DNA of 37,049 bases. Origin: a bacterium. GTDB lineage: Bacteria > CAIJMQ01. The notes under the pieces are model-generated. The model had not been told where the DNA came from and made no database searches. It worked only from the letters and a program-made list of their open reading frames with translations. A program made the position numbers and the translations under genes. Positions 1 to 6,123 of the stretch are shown here, piece after piece; the first letter of the stretch is position 1, and each line of letters opens with the position of its first letter. Location: positions 1-37,049 of the forward strand of contig JAGLSL010000038.1 in the NCBI GenBank assembly GCA_023135785.1, read 5' to 3'.

Positions 1-93
1 CCATTATGTTTCTGAACTTCTGCAGGACTTTTAAAAAGGCTATAAGTTTTAACTTTGTGCCCCTTCCTCCTGTCATTCCCACCCACCTCTCTT

Positions 94-172
94 GTCATTG
101 CGAGGTCCGATGACTCCGAAAGGACGGAGTATACGGACTCTTCGGGGGGCGGGAACGACAAAGCAATCTCTT
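94..172. repeat. 79-nt palindromic repeat, copy 1
   Basis: A 79-nt element opening with GTCATTGCGAG and ending GCAATCTCTT. It recurs at the same length at 877-955. The core can fold: GTCCG and ACTCCG pair with CGGAGT and CGGAC across a 3x3 internal loop and an AAAGGA apex. It lies upstream of the hicBA promoter. Reading frames across it are low-complexity translations of the repeat and are not genes. It looks like an intergenic REP/MITE-type element; no transposase is nearby. Confidence 0.8.
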
Positions 173-180
173 TTCACCCT

Positions 181-230
181 GTCATTCCCGCCCCTGCTTT
201 CGCAGGGGTAAACTCTATCGGGAATCCATT
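181..230. repeat. 50-nt palindromic repeat (GTCATTCCCG family), copy 1
   Basis: Begins GTCATTCCCGCCCCTG and contains the hairpin CCCCTG-CTTTC-GCAGGGG. A near-identical 50-nt copy lies at 2048-2097, upstream of the MNT-HEPN pair. The following bases (ATCCATTTAGTTGTTTC) recur around 819-836, so composite repeats separate the toxin-antitoxin units. Apart from these repeats and the hicBA promoter, 1-344 shows no supportable gene. Confidence 0.75.
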
Positions 231-284
231 TAGTTGTTTCTTTATTCTTTTACTATTCATCTTTGTGCCTGTTTCTCCTCCCTG

Positions 285-313
285 TTGCCAACTCTTTCTT
301 GAACATCTATAAT
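285..313 (+). promoter_or_regulatory. Predicted sigma70-type promoter of hicBA
   Basis: TTGCCA (285-290), a 17-bp spacer and a perfect TATAAT (308-313). The predicted start at about 320 leaves a 25-nt leader with an AGGTG Shine-Dalgarno before the hicB ATG at 345. The 13 bases TATAATATGCCCA beginning at the -10 are repeated exactly at the -10 of the MNT-HEPN promoter (2242-2254). Confidence 0.6.
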
Positions 314-344
314 ATGCCCAATCAAAAAATGTGGAGGTGAATGC

Positions 345-563
345 ATGCTTAGCAACTATACAGCTAAATATACAAAAATAGAATCAGGCTATATGGCGCA
401 ATTAGTAGAATGGCCCGAAATAGTGACAGAAGGCAAAACTCTCGAAGAAACCCGAGAAATGCTCAAAGATGCTCTACGAGAAATGGTAGCCGCATACAAC
501 CAGCAAGACAAAGAAATTCCCATCGGCGGCGCCCTTATAGAACAAGTCCCCGTCAATATTTAG
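345..563 (+). CDS. hicB: HicB-family antitoxin
   Basis: A 72-residue protein matching the small HicB fold (degraded RNase H-like). It has an N-terminal strand around YTAKYTKIESGYMAQLVEWP, then the typical GKTLEETREMLKDALREMV helix. HicB proteins neutralise the HicA mRNA interferase and usually repress their own promoter. It has a good Shine-Dalgarno (GGAGGTG) and its own promoter. One base separates its stop from hicA, so the pair is translationally coupled. The order is antitoxin first, the reverse of the classical hicAB order but common in HicBA loci. No ribbon-helix-helix extension is visible, so DNA binding may depend on the complex. Family call is confident; toxicity is untested. Confidence 0.88.
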   Translation: MLSNYTAKYTKIESGYMAQLVEWPEIVTEGKTLEETREMLKDALREMVAAYNQQDKEIPIGGALIEQVPVNI

Positions 564-564
564 C

Positions 565-753
565 ATGTCAGTAAAACGTCGCGACCTTATCAAATATTTT
601 CAACAAAACGGTTTCTATCTGCTACGTGAGGGGAAGAAACATTCCATTTATACCAACAATCTAAAAACAATCCCTATTAAAAGACACCGCACTATTGATA
701 GAATTACAGCAAACGAATTATGCAAACAAGCTGCTCTCAAACCCCGATTCTAA
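565..753 (+). CDS. hicA: HicA-family mRNA interferase toxin
   Basis: A 62-residue basic protein with the double-stranded RNA-binding-like HicA fold: the LIKYFQQNGFYLLREGKKH segment carries the expected single catalytic histidine (His26), followed by strands ending in PIKRHRTI. HicA toxins cleave mRNA, independently of the ribosome in characterised members. It starts one base after hicB stops, with no separate ribosome binding site, consistent with coupled translation. Length is normal for the family and the frame is intact, so it is probably functional. The GSH motif seen in many HicA proteins reads KKH here. Confidence 0.87.
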   Translation: MSVKRRDLIKYFQQNGFYLLREGKKHSIYTNNLKTIPIKRHRTIDRITANELCKQAALKPRF

Positions 754-876
754 ACTACAGCTGTAATCTTGAGCCTTAACTTTGCGCTCTTTTCTCGTCA
801 TTCCTGTGCAAACAGGAATCCATTTAGTTGTTTCGTTATTCTTCTACCAATATCCCAAAGCCCTTCCCTTTTCCTT

Positions 877-955
877 GTCATTGCGAGGCCCGATGACTCC
901 GAAAGGACGGAGTATACGGACTCTTCAAGGAGTGGGAACGACGAAGCAATCTCTT
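877..955. repeat. 79-nt palindromic repeat, copy 2
   Basis: Second copy of the element at 94-172, same length and same foldable core, lying between hicA and the RhuM-Fic gene. Overlapping reading frames on both strands between 769 and 1008 are translations of this repeat and are not annotated. Confidence 0.8.
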
Positions 956-963
956 CTCCCCCT

Positions 964-998
964 GTCATTCCCGTGAACGCTACGTGGTTCATGGTTGC
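964..998. repeat. 35-nt repeat carrying a -35 element, copy 1
   Basis: The 35 bases from GTCATTCCCGTGAAC to CATGGTTGC match 2188-2222 at all but one position. Each copy holds an inverted repeat (TGAAC and GTTCA arms). The TTGC at its right end begins the -35 box of the promoter of the gene downstream. Confidence 0.75.
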
Positions 999-1023
999 GG
1001 TTATTTAAATAGGGGAATATAAT
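995..1023 (+). promoter_or_regulatory. Repeat-borne promoter of the RhuM-Fic gene
   Basis: TTGCGG (995-1000), 17-bp spacer, TATAAT (1018-1023). The predicted transcription start is about 1030, only 3 nt before the ATG at 1033, so the message would be almost leaderless. The sequence AGGGGAATATAAT around the -10 is shared with the promoter at 2219-2247. Confidence 0.55.
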
Positions 1024-1032
1024 AAAAGCGAT

Positions 1033-2028
1033 ATGAAAAAACAGGAAATTAAAAAAGGCGAGATAGTAATTTATAAATCTCCATCGGGTCCAGGAATCCG
1101 GGTAAAATTAGAGAAAGATACTGTATGGCTTGACGCTCATTTAATAGCACAACTTTTTGATGTCAATCGTCCGGCAATAGTTAAACACATAAATAATATC
1201 TACAAAACCATCGAATTTCACGAAAAATCAACCTGTTCCATTTTGGAACAGGTTGCTGCAGACGGCAAAATAAGAAAAATGAACCTTTACAATCTGGATA
1301 TGATTATCTCCGTTGGTTATCGTGTCAATTCCAAGCGTGCTACCCAATTCCGTATATGGGCAACAAAAACACTTAAAGAACATTTAGTTAAAGGATATAC
1401 CATCAACGAAAAGAGATTATTAACCACTCAAGAAAAATTCAAGGAACTACAGAATGCGATTGAGCTTTTACAGGGTAAAGCCCGACACAAACTTCTATCC
1501 GGACAAGAACAGGAAATCTTAAACCTTCTTGCTGATTATTCCAAAACCCTTACCCTGCTTGACCAATACGACAAAGAAAAACTGCCACTGGTTAAAAAAA
1601 CAAAGGGGAAATTTGTTTTAAAATATGAAGGATCTCTCAAGGTTATCCGCAGAATAAAAACCGAATTGGCTTCTAAAAAAGAAGCAAGCAATTTATTTGG
1701 CAATGAATCAGGCGAAAAGTTTCAAGGCATTTTAGGTAGTATCTACCAAACCTTTGGCGGCAAACAATTATATCCCTCACTGGAAGAAAAAGCCTCTCAT
1801 CTTTTATATTTCATAATCAAAGACCATCCCTTTATTGACGGAAACAAACGCATCGGCTCATTTTTGTTTGTCTATTTTTTAGATAAAAACAACCATCTTT
1901 ACAAAACAAGCGGTGAAAAGAAAATAAACGACAATGCCTTAACCGCCTTATCACTTTTAATTGCCGTGAGCAACCCCAAAGAAAAAGATAACCTGATTAA
2001 AATCATCACCAACCTACTAATCGCCTAA
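1033..2028 (+). CDS. RhuM-family protein with C-terminal Fic/Doc domain
   Basis: A 331-residue protein. The N-terminal ~130 residues match the RhuM (virulence RhuM / KilA-N-like) domain, with the WLDAHLIAQLFDVNRPAIVKHI helix-turn-helix-like segment and the NLDMIISVGYRVNSKRATQFRIWAT core. A helical linker leads to a Fic/Doc domain with the active-site loop HPFIDGNKR (His265), which fits the family motif HxFx(D/E)GN(G/K)R. Fic proteins AMPylate targets, and Doc phosphorylates EF-Tu; the lysine in the motif resembles Doc. No separate antitoxin gene follows, so the RhuM part may recognise a partner or DNA. It lies between two toxin-antitoxin pairs. Family assignment is firm; the activity is unknown. 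Confidence 0.85.
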   Translation: MKKQEIKKGEIVIYKSPSGPGIRVKLEKDTVWLDAHLIAQLFDVNRPAIVKHINNIYKTIEFHEKSTCSILEQVAADGKIRKMNLYNLDMIISVGYRVNSKRATQFRIWATKTLKEHLVKGYTINEKRLLTTQEKFKELQNAIELLQGKARHKLLSGQEQEILNLLADYSKTLTLLDQYDKEKLPLVKKTKGKFVLKYEGSLKVIRRIKTELASKKEASNLFGNESGEKFQGILGSIYQTFGGKQLYPSLEEKASHLLYFIIKDHPFIDGNKRIGSFLFVYFLDKNNHLYKTSGEKKINDNALTALSLLIAVSNPKEKDNLIKIITNLLIA

Positions 2029-2047
2029 CCCTTATCCTCTTCACCCT

Positions 2048-2097
2048 GTCATTCCCGCCCCTGCTTTCGCAGGGGGAAACTCTAGCGGAAATCCATT
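2048..2097. repeat. 50-nt palindromic repeat (GTCATTCCCG family), copy 2
   Basis: Second copy of the 181-230 element, with the CCCCTG/CAGGGG hairpin kept. It directly follows the RhuM-Fic stop codon and begins a tandem run of repeat elements up to 2222. Confidence 0.75.
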
Positions 2098-2102
2098 CTC
2101 TT

Positions 2103-2153
2103 GTCATTCCCGCGAATGTTTACCCGCCAATCTTTAGTGGTAGGCGGGAATCC
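2103..2153. repeat. 51-nt palindromic repeat, forward copy
   Basis: Begins GTCATTCCCGCGAATG and contains CCCGCC...GGCGGG arms around CAATCTTTAGTGGTA. An inverted (reverse-complement) copy of the same length lies at 9800-9850, after the DUF559 nuclease gene. Confidence 0.7.
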
Positions 2154-2187
2154 AACAATAAAAACTACAACAGGAATCCATTTAGTT

Positions 2188-2222
2188 GTCATTCCCGTGA
2201 ACCCTACGTGGTTCATGGTTGC
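2188..2222. repeat. 35-nt repeat carrying a -35 element, copy 2
   Basis: Matches 964-998 at all but one position and again ends in the TTGC that begins a -35 box. Confidence 0.75.
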
Positions 2223-2247
2223 TCTTCGTTCAAGAGGGGAATATAAT
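2219..2247 (+). promoter_or_regulatory. Repeat-borne promoter of the MNT-HEPN pair
   Basis: TTGCTC (2219-2224), 17-bp spacer, TATAAT (2242-2247). The predicted start is about 2254, which is itself an in-frame ATG of the MNT gene. Same layout and same flanking repeat as the promoter at 995-1023. Confidence 0.55.
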
Positions 2248-2547
2248 ATGCCCATGGAAATGACAAAAGAAGAGATTAAAAAAATTGTAAGAAACAATAA
2301 AGATATCTTGCGGAAATATGAAGTAGCCACTATTGCGCTGTTCGGTTCTTACGCAAGAGGTGAACAGAATAAAGGAAGCGACGCGGATTTCCTAATAGAA
2401 TTTAGGCAGCCCACTTTCCGCAACTATATCGGTCTTCTTTCAGAATTAAAAAGATTAATCGGCAGACCAGTGGATTTAGTCTCTAAGGATGCCCTTAAAA
2501 AACGCATAAAGTCTCAGATTCTCAAAGAAGCAGAAAAAATAATATGA
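2248..2547 (+). CDS. mntA: MNT-type nucleotidyltransferase antitoxin (MntA-like)
   Basis: About 97-99 residues with the minimal nucleotidyltransferase signature GSYARGEQNKGSDADFLIEF (residues 33-52): GS, then the two acidic ligands Asp45 and Asp47. MntA-type proteins add AMP to the partner HEPN toxin and so inactivate it. The frame is open further left but runs through repeat DNA, so the start is placed at 2248, 2254 or 2260 (all in-frame ATG). If the predicted promoter is used, 2248 abuts the -10 and the true start would be 2254 or 2260, without a leader. The stop overlaps the HEPN gene start by 4 nt. The call is confident; the exact start is not. Confidence 0.87.
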   Translation: MPMEMTKEEIKKIVRNNKDILRKYEVATIALFGSYARGEQNKGSDADFLIEFRQPTFRNYIGLLSELKRLIGRPVDLVSKDALKKRIKSQILKEAEKII

Positions 2548-2882
2548 GTAAAAGAGATTATAAACTATACATCGACGATATATTGGAATCTATTCAAAAA
2601 ATTAAACAATATACCGAGGACATGACGTTTGAAGAATTCTCCCCAAATAATAAGACAATTGATGCTGTAGTAAGAAACTTCGAAATTATGGGTGAAGCTT
2701 CCAAACAAATACCAAAAACAATAAAAGATAAATATAAAGATATTGAATGGAAATCTCTAATTCAATTCAGAAATGTAGTAGTTCATGAATATTTTGGAAT
2801 AGACCTCAAAATCATGTGGGATATAATAAAAAACGAAATACCGCCTTTAGAAGCAAAAATCAAAAAAGTATTAAAAGCTTGA
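2544..2882 (+). CDS. hepT: HEPN-domain RNase toxin (HepT-like, DUF86)
   Basis: A 112-residue all-alpha protein. The HEPN RNase motif R-x4-H is present as RNVVVH (Arg76, His81), followed by EY, so the tyrosine that MntA AMPylates in characterised pairs (R-x4-6-H-x-Y) is Tyr83. The preceding helix with EIMGEASKQIP is typical of the DUF86/HepT family. It starts within the last codons of the MNT gene (ATGA overlap), the usual toxin-antitoxin coupling. Length and motifs are complete, so it is probably active. Confidence 0.9.
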   Translation: MSKRDYKLYIDDILESIQKIKQYTEDMTFEEFSPNNKTIDAVVRNFEIMGEASKQIPKTIKDKYKDIEWKSLIQFRNVVVHEYFGIDLKIMWDIIKNEIPPLEAKIKKVLKA

Positions 2883-3043
2883 TTATTATAGCCTGAAGAC
2901 CTACCGACCCAACTCAATACTACAAATTACTGTGACAATTACTGCGACATCAGAGAATCAAGACCAATCAGTTCTAAGTCCGTCTAACCAAAAGTGGACG
3001 GGCGAATTGTAAGTGGTAAGTTTAAACTAAAAACTCCGAAGGA

Positions 3044-3077
3044 GTCCGAATTTCGATGTAACATCGAAACATCGGAC
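3044..3077. repeat. Nested hairpin in the 2883-3372 gap
   Basis: Outer arms GTCCGA (3044-3049) and TCGGAC (3072-3077) enclose inner arms TTTCGATG (3051-3058) and CATCGAAA (3062-3069). There is no T-tract, so it is not a clear terminator. The first part of this 490-nt gap (2883-3140) also holds a tandem CTGTAAA repeat (3112-3136) and no convincing gene. Confidence 0.6.
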
Positions 3078-3140
3078 TGAAAACCCTGTCTGCCGATTTG
3101 TAATGCTTTTCACTGTAAACTGTAAACTGTAAACTGAATT

Positions 3141-3168
3141 TTGAGTTCACTGAAAATTCCCATATAAT
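3141..3168 (+). promoter_or_regulatory. Predicted promoter of the restriction-modification leader
   Basis: TTGAGT (3141-3146), a 16-bp spacer and TATAAT (3163-3168). The predicted start at about 3175 gives a leader of roughly 200 nt before the first restriction gene at 3373. That leader holds a small reading frame and a series of hairpins. Confidence 0.5.
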
Positions 3169-3205
3169 AGGGGGAAATTTTGACTTTTAAGTTGTAAGGA
3201 GTAAA

Positions 3206-3301
3206 ATGAATTTAAATATAACAGTCCTGAGTTTAGAAGGGGGAACCTGGACACTAAAACCAGTCAAAAACTGGTCCGCCAATTTTTGTGGTGGAAAGTA
3301 A
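3206..3301 (+). CDS. Possible 31-residue leader peptide
   Basis: A short frame of 31 codons plus stop, beginning MNLNITVLSLEGG and ending NFCGGK. It has an AAGGA Shine-Dalgarno at 3196-3200, 5 nt before the ATG, and lies 30 nt downstream of a predicted promoter. Its stop codon shares its last base with the first base of a terminator-like hairpin (3301-3356). No family is recognised. It could be a leader peptide controlling the downstream operon, a very small antitoxin or regulator, or chance. The two small hairpins inside it (3259-3275 and 3276-3294) would be disrupted by translating ribosomes, which is why an attenuation role is suggested. Confidence 0.3.
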   Translation: MNLNITVLSLEGGTWTLKPVKNWSANFCGGK

Positions 3302-3356
3302 AACCTTCGCTTTACCTGCCTCGCTGAGGGCAGGAAAAAAGGCGAGGGTTTTTTGT
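3301..3356 (+). terminator. Terminator-like hairpin before the restriction operon
   Basis: AAACCTTCGC (3301-3310) pairs with GCGAGGGTTT (3342-3351) with a single G-U pair. Inside it, CCTGCC (3315-3320) pairs with GGCAGG (3329-3334). A run of T follows to 3354. It sits between the small leader frame and the GGAGG ribosome binding site of the gene at 3373, so it would end the leader transcript unless read through. Confidence 0.55.
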
Positions 3357-3372
3357 TGGGGGAGGAAATTTT

Positions 3373-4299
3373 ATGAAAAGCTACTATCGAATAATGCTGG
3401 GTCGTCAAAGTGCGCATGCAGACGAGGCCTACAAGGGAAATTTTATCGGTGTAGGATGGTTTAAAAACATAGATTTAACAAACAAGTTATTAGAAGACTG
3501 GCGAGAGTTTAGAAAAGAAATAATTCCCTTATATCTTAAAGAATACCCCGACAAATCAAAGATTGCGGCTGGGCTTGCTTGTAGCATGTTATGGAGCATA
3601 AGTAAGGGCATACTTATAGACGATATTGTTTTGTGTCCAGATGGTAAAGGCTCATACTATGTTGGAGAAGTTATAATAAATTATTCTTACCATAAGGGAG
3701 CAAATCTTCCACATCAACGAGGTGTTCGTTGGTTCTCAAATACAATCGAAAGAACACAAATGAGTCAAGCCTTGCAATACTCTACTGGTGCAATTGGAAC
3801 ATTGAGTAACGTTACTAAATACGCAGGAGAAATAGAACAACTAATTGCTGGAGATCGTCCACCAACTATTTTCGCAACTGATAAATCTATTGAAGACCCA
3901 ACGGCATTTGCTATAGAAAAACACCTAGAGGATTTCTTGGTGCAAAATTGGAAACACACTGAACTTGACAAAAAATACGATATCTTTGAAGTGGAAGGAG
4001 AACTTGTCGGACAGCAATACAAAAGTGACACTGGATCAATAGATATTTTGGCGATTAGCAAGAATAAAAAAGAATTACTAATAGTAGAGCTCAAAAAAGG
4101 ACGAGCAAGTGATGTAGTTATTGGGCAAGTCCAACGCTATATGGGATATGTTAAGGAAGAGTTGGCAGAAGAAGGGCAAGTTGTTCGGGGAGTAATTATT
4201 GCATTGGAAGATGATATTCGTTTACGAAGAGCACTATCAGTTGCCCAGAATATTGATTTTTATACCTATACAATCGATTTCAAACTTATAAAAAAGTAA
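3373..4299 (+). CDS. PUA/EVE-like plus NucS-type PD-(D/E)XK restriction nuclease
   Basis: A 308-residue protein of two parts. Residues 1 to about 150 (YYRIMLGRQSAHADEAYKG..., FIGVGW, GDIV-like DDIVLCPDG, GVRW) resemble PUA/EVE-type domains found at the N-terminus of Mrr-like restriction proteins, which read modified bases. Residues about 175-300 match the NucS/EndoMS C-terminal nuclease: the PD-(D/E)XK core is SIDILA (Asp224) and VELKK (Glu239, Lys241), followed by GQVQRYMGYVKEEL. It is the first gene of a four-gene operon, with a GGAGG ribosome binding site and 3 nt to the next gene. It may be a second, modification-dependent nuclease or an accessory factor of the type IIS system. Activity is inferred from motifs only. 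Confidence 0.75.
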   Translation: MKSYYRIMLGRQSAHADEAYKGNFIGVGWFKNIDLTNKLLEDWREFRKEIIPLYLKEYPDKSKIAAGLACSMLWSISKGILIDDIVLCPDGKGSYYVGEVIINYSYHKGANLPHQRGVRWFSNTIERTQMSQALQYSTGAIGTLSNVTKYAGEIEQLIAGDRPPTIFATDKSIEDPTAFAIEKHLEDFLVQNWKHTELDKKYDIFEVEGELVGQQYKSDTGSIDILAISKNKKELLIVELKKGRASDVVIGQVQRYMGYVKEELAEEGQVVRGVIIALEDDIRLRRALSVAQNIDFYTYTIDFKLIKK

Positions 4300-4302
4300 A
4301 CT

Positions 4303-6123
4303 ATGGCAAAACTTAAAGATATTCCAAAAGTTAATAGGCCCAGAGAGCGATTCTTAGAGAAAGGACCGGATGCACTATCTAAAAGCGAGCTTTTGGCTAT
4401 TTTGCTTGGTAGTGGAATAAAAGGGAAGAATGTCAAAGAATTAGCTGGGCAGATTGTTAGAAAGTTTAGCGCGAAATTCTTAAATTTATCTATTGATGAT
4501 CTTCTTGAAATTCAAGGGATTGGCCAGGCAAAAGCTTTGCAAATTGTTTCTGCTTTGGAGTTGGTAAAAAGGTTTTACTTGGATTCTTCCCCAAAGGACA
4601 ATATCATTTTGGCAGCACAAGATGCAATTTCTATAACTTCCGATATACGAGATAAGAAAAAAGAATATCTGGTATGTCTTTATCTCAACGCAAGAAATGT
4701 GCTGATTAAAAAAGAAGTTATTTCAATTGGTATATTAGATAAAAGCATTATTCATCCACGCGAAATTTTTGGGCCTGCCGTAGAGTTAAGGGCGGCTGGT
4801 ATCGTTCTATTGCACAATCACCCGTCGGGAGATGTTACTCCTAGCAAGCAAGATATCGAGATCGTAAATAAAATTCTCGAGGCGGGGAAAATAATGGGCG
4901 TAAATGTTATTGACTTTATTATCGTTAGTGAAAACAGTACTCATAGCTTTTTTACTGATATGCAAAACCCTGACCAGAAAGTCACGTCTTATGTTTCCGA
5001 TGGCGTACAGTATTCGCTTTTTGATCTATTGGAAACCAAACAACCGACGTATACACCAGAAATTAAAAAAATACATAAAGTATATTTTTATCCCGATAAT
5101 AGAACAAAGTCCGGACATTTCCAGCTACAAAATAGAAGGTTTTTAGGAAATAAGTATAAACTGCTTGGTTTTATTGAGGACATTGTTAACGAAAAGTGCA
5201 ATGGCTTCGGTGTATTTTGCGATATTTTTGCAGGTACCGGTGTTGTAGGCGAGCGGTTTAACGAGAAAAGTATAAAGATTATTGCGAATGATTTTTTAAC
5301 AAGCAATTACCTTCCATTAAAAGCCTTTTTGGGAACTTCGGAAATTGATTTTGAAGAAGTAGAAAAGAAAATAAGATTGCTTAATAACTTAGAAGCACAC
5401 AATGATAATTATTTTTCAAGACATTTCGGTAATACCTTTTTTACCTTAGAGAATGCCCGTAAAATCGGAGTTATTAGGGAAAAAATTGACAAGATTGCAG
5501 AAAACGAAAATGAAAAAGCGATTTTGATTACCGCATTGCTCTATGCAGTCGATAAGGTAGCAAATACGGTTGGTCATTATGACGCGTACAGAAAGAAATT
5601 AGACACAATTCAGCCATTGCGCCTTTTAGTTCCAGATTTTGAGCCAGAGAATAATTCAAATAACGAAATATACAAAGAAAACGCAAACCAGCTTATTAGA
5701 AAAATAAATTGCGATGTCTTGTATATTGATCCTCCCTATAACTCTCGCCAGTACTCAGATGCGTACCATTTATTAGAAAACCTTGCCATGTGGGAAAAGC
5801 CATTGGTTCACGGCAAAGCGAAAAAAATGGACAGAACACATATTAAAAGTGATTACTGCTTAAAATCGGCGTCGAGAGCGTTTACTGATTTGATTTCTAA
5901 TGCAAACTGTAAGCATATTTTAGTCTCTTATAATAATACGGGCGAATCTAAGGATGGACGATCAAATGCTCGGATTAGTGATGAACTGATGATAAATATA
6001 TTAAAAACTCGTGGCGGTGTTGATATTTTTGAACGAGATTATAAAGCATTTACAACTGGCAAAAGTAATACAGATGGACACACTGAGCGAGTTTTTTATT
6101 GCAAAGTAACAAAACAATTATGA
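4303..6123 (+). CDS. RadC (JAMM) - DNA adenine methyltransferase fusion
   Basis: A 606-residue fusion. Residues 1-~225 are a complete RadC/UPF0758 protein: the N-terminal PRERF and GPDALSKSELLAILLGSG segments, a helix-hairpin-helix (QGIGQAKALQ, 71-80) and the JAMM metal site HNHPSGDVTPSKQD (His171, His173, Asp184). Residues ~285-606 are an alpha-class (D12-type) N6-adenine methyltransferase: motif X NRRFLGNKYK, motif I DIFAGTGVVG (307-316) and motif IV DPPY (476-479). A linker of about 50 residues joins them with no frame break. It overlaps the AlwI-family endonuclease gene by 4 nt, so the methyltransferase half probably protects one strand of that enzyme's asymmetric site. The role of the RadC half is unknown. 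Confidence 0.85.
   Translation: MAKLKDIPKVNRPRERFLEKGPDALSKSELLAILLGSGIKGKNVKELAGQIVRKFSAKFLNLSIDDLLEIQGIGQAKALQIVSALELVKRFYLDSSPKDNIILAAQDAISITSDIRDKKKEYLVCLYLNARNVLIKKEVISIGILDKSIIHPREIFGPAVELRAAGIVLLHNHPSGDVTPSKQDIEIVNKILEAGKIMGVNVIDFIIVSENSTHSFFTDMQNPDQKVTSYVSDGVQYSLFDLLETKQPTYTPEIKKIHKVYFYPDNRTKSGHFQLQNRRFLGNKYKLLGFIEDIVNEKCNGFGVFCDIFAGTGVVGERFNEKSIKIIANDFLTSNYLPLKAFLGTSEIDFEEVEKKIRLLNNLEAHNDNYFSRHFGNTFFTLENARKIGVIREKIDKIAENENEKAILITALLYAVDKVANTVGHYDAYRKKLDTIQPLRLLVPDFEPENNSNNEIYKENANQLIRKINCDVLYIDPPYNSRQYSDAYHLLENLAMWEKPLVHGKAKKMDRTHIKSDYCLKSASRAFTDLISNANCKHILVSYNNTGESKDGRSNARISDELMINILKTRGGVDIFERDYKAFTTGKSNTDGHTERVFYCKVTKQL

Noticed and set aside
55-312. 85-codon frame upstream of hicB
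   Set aside because: It translates palindromic repeats (the IARSDDSERTEYTDSS-type peptide recurs at 769-1008). It has no ribosome binding site and the hicBA promoter lies inside it.
769-1008. Several overlapping frames on both strands between hicA and the RhuM-Fic gene
   Set aside because: All are translations of the 79-nt and 35-nt repeats and contradict one another by frame and strand.
2082-2330. 82-codon minus-strand frame
   Set aside because: Antisense to repeats and to the start of the MNT gene, with no family match.
3112-3136. Tandem CTGTAAA units considered as a CRISPR or iteron array
   Set aside because: Only about three 7-bp units without spacers and no replication or cas genes nearby; a simple microrepeat.
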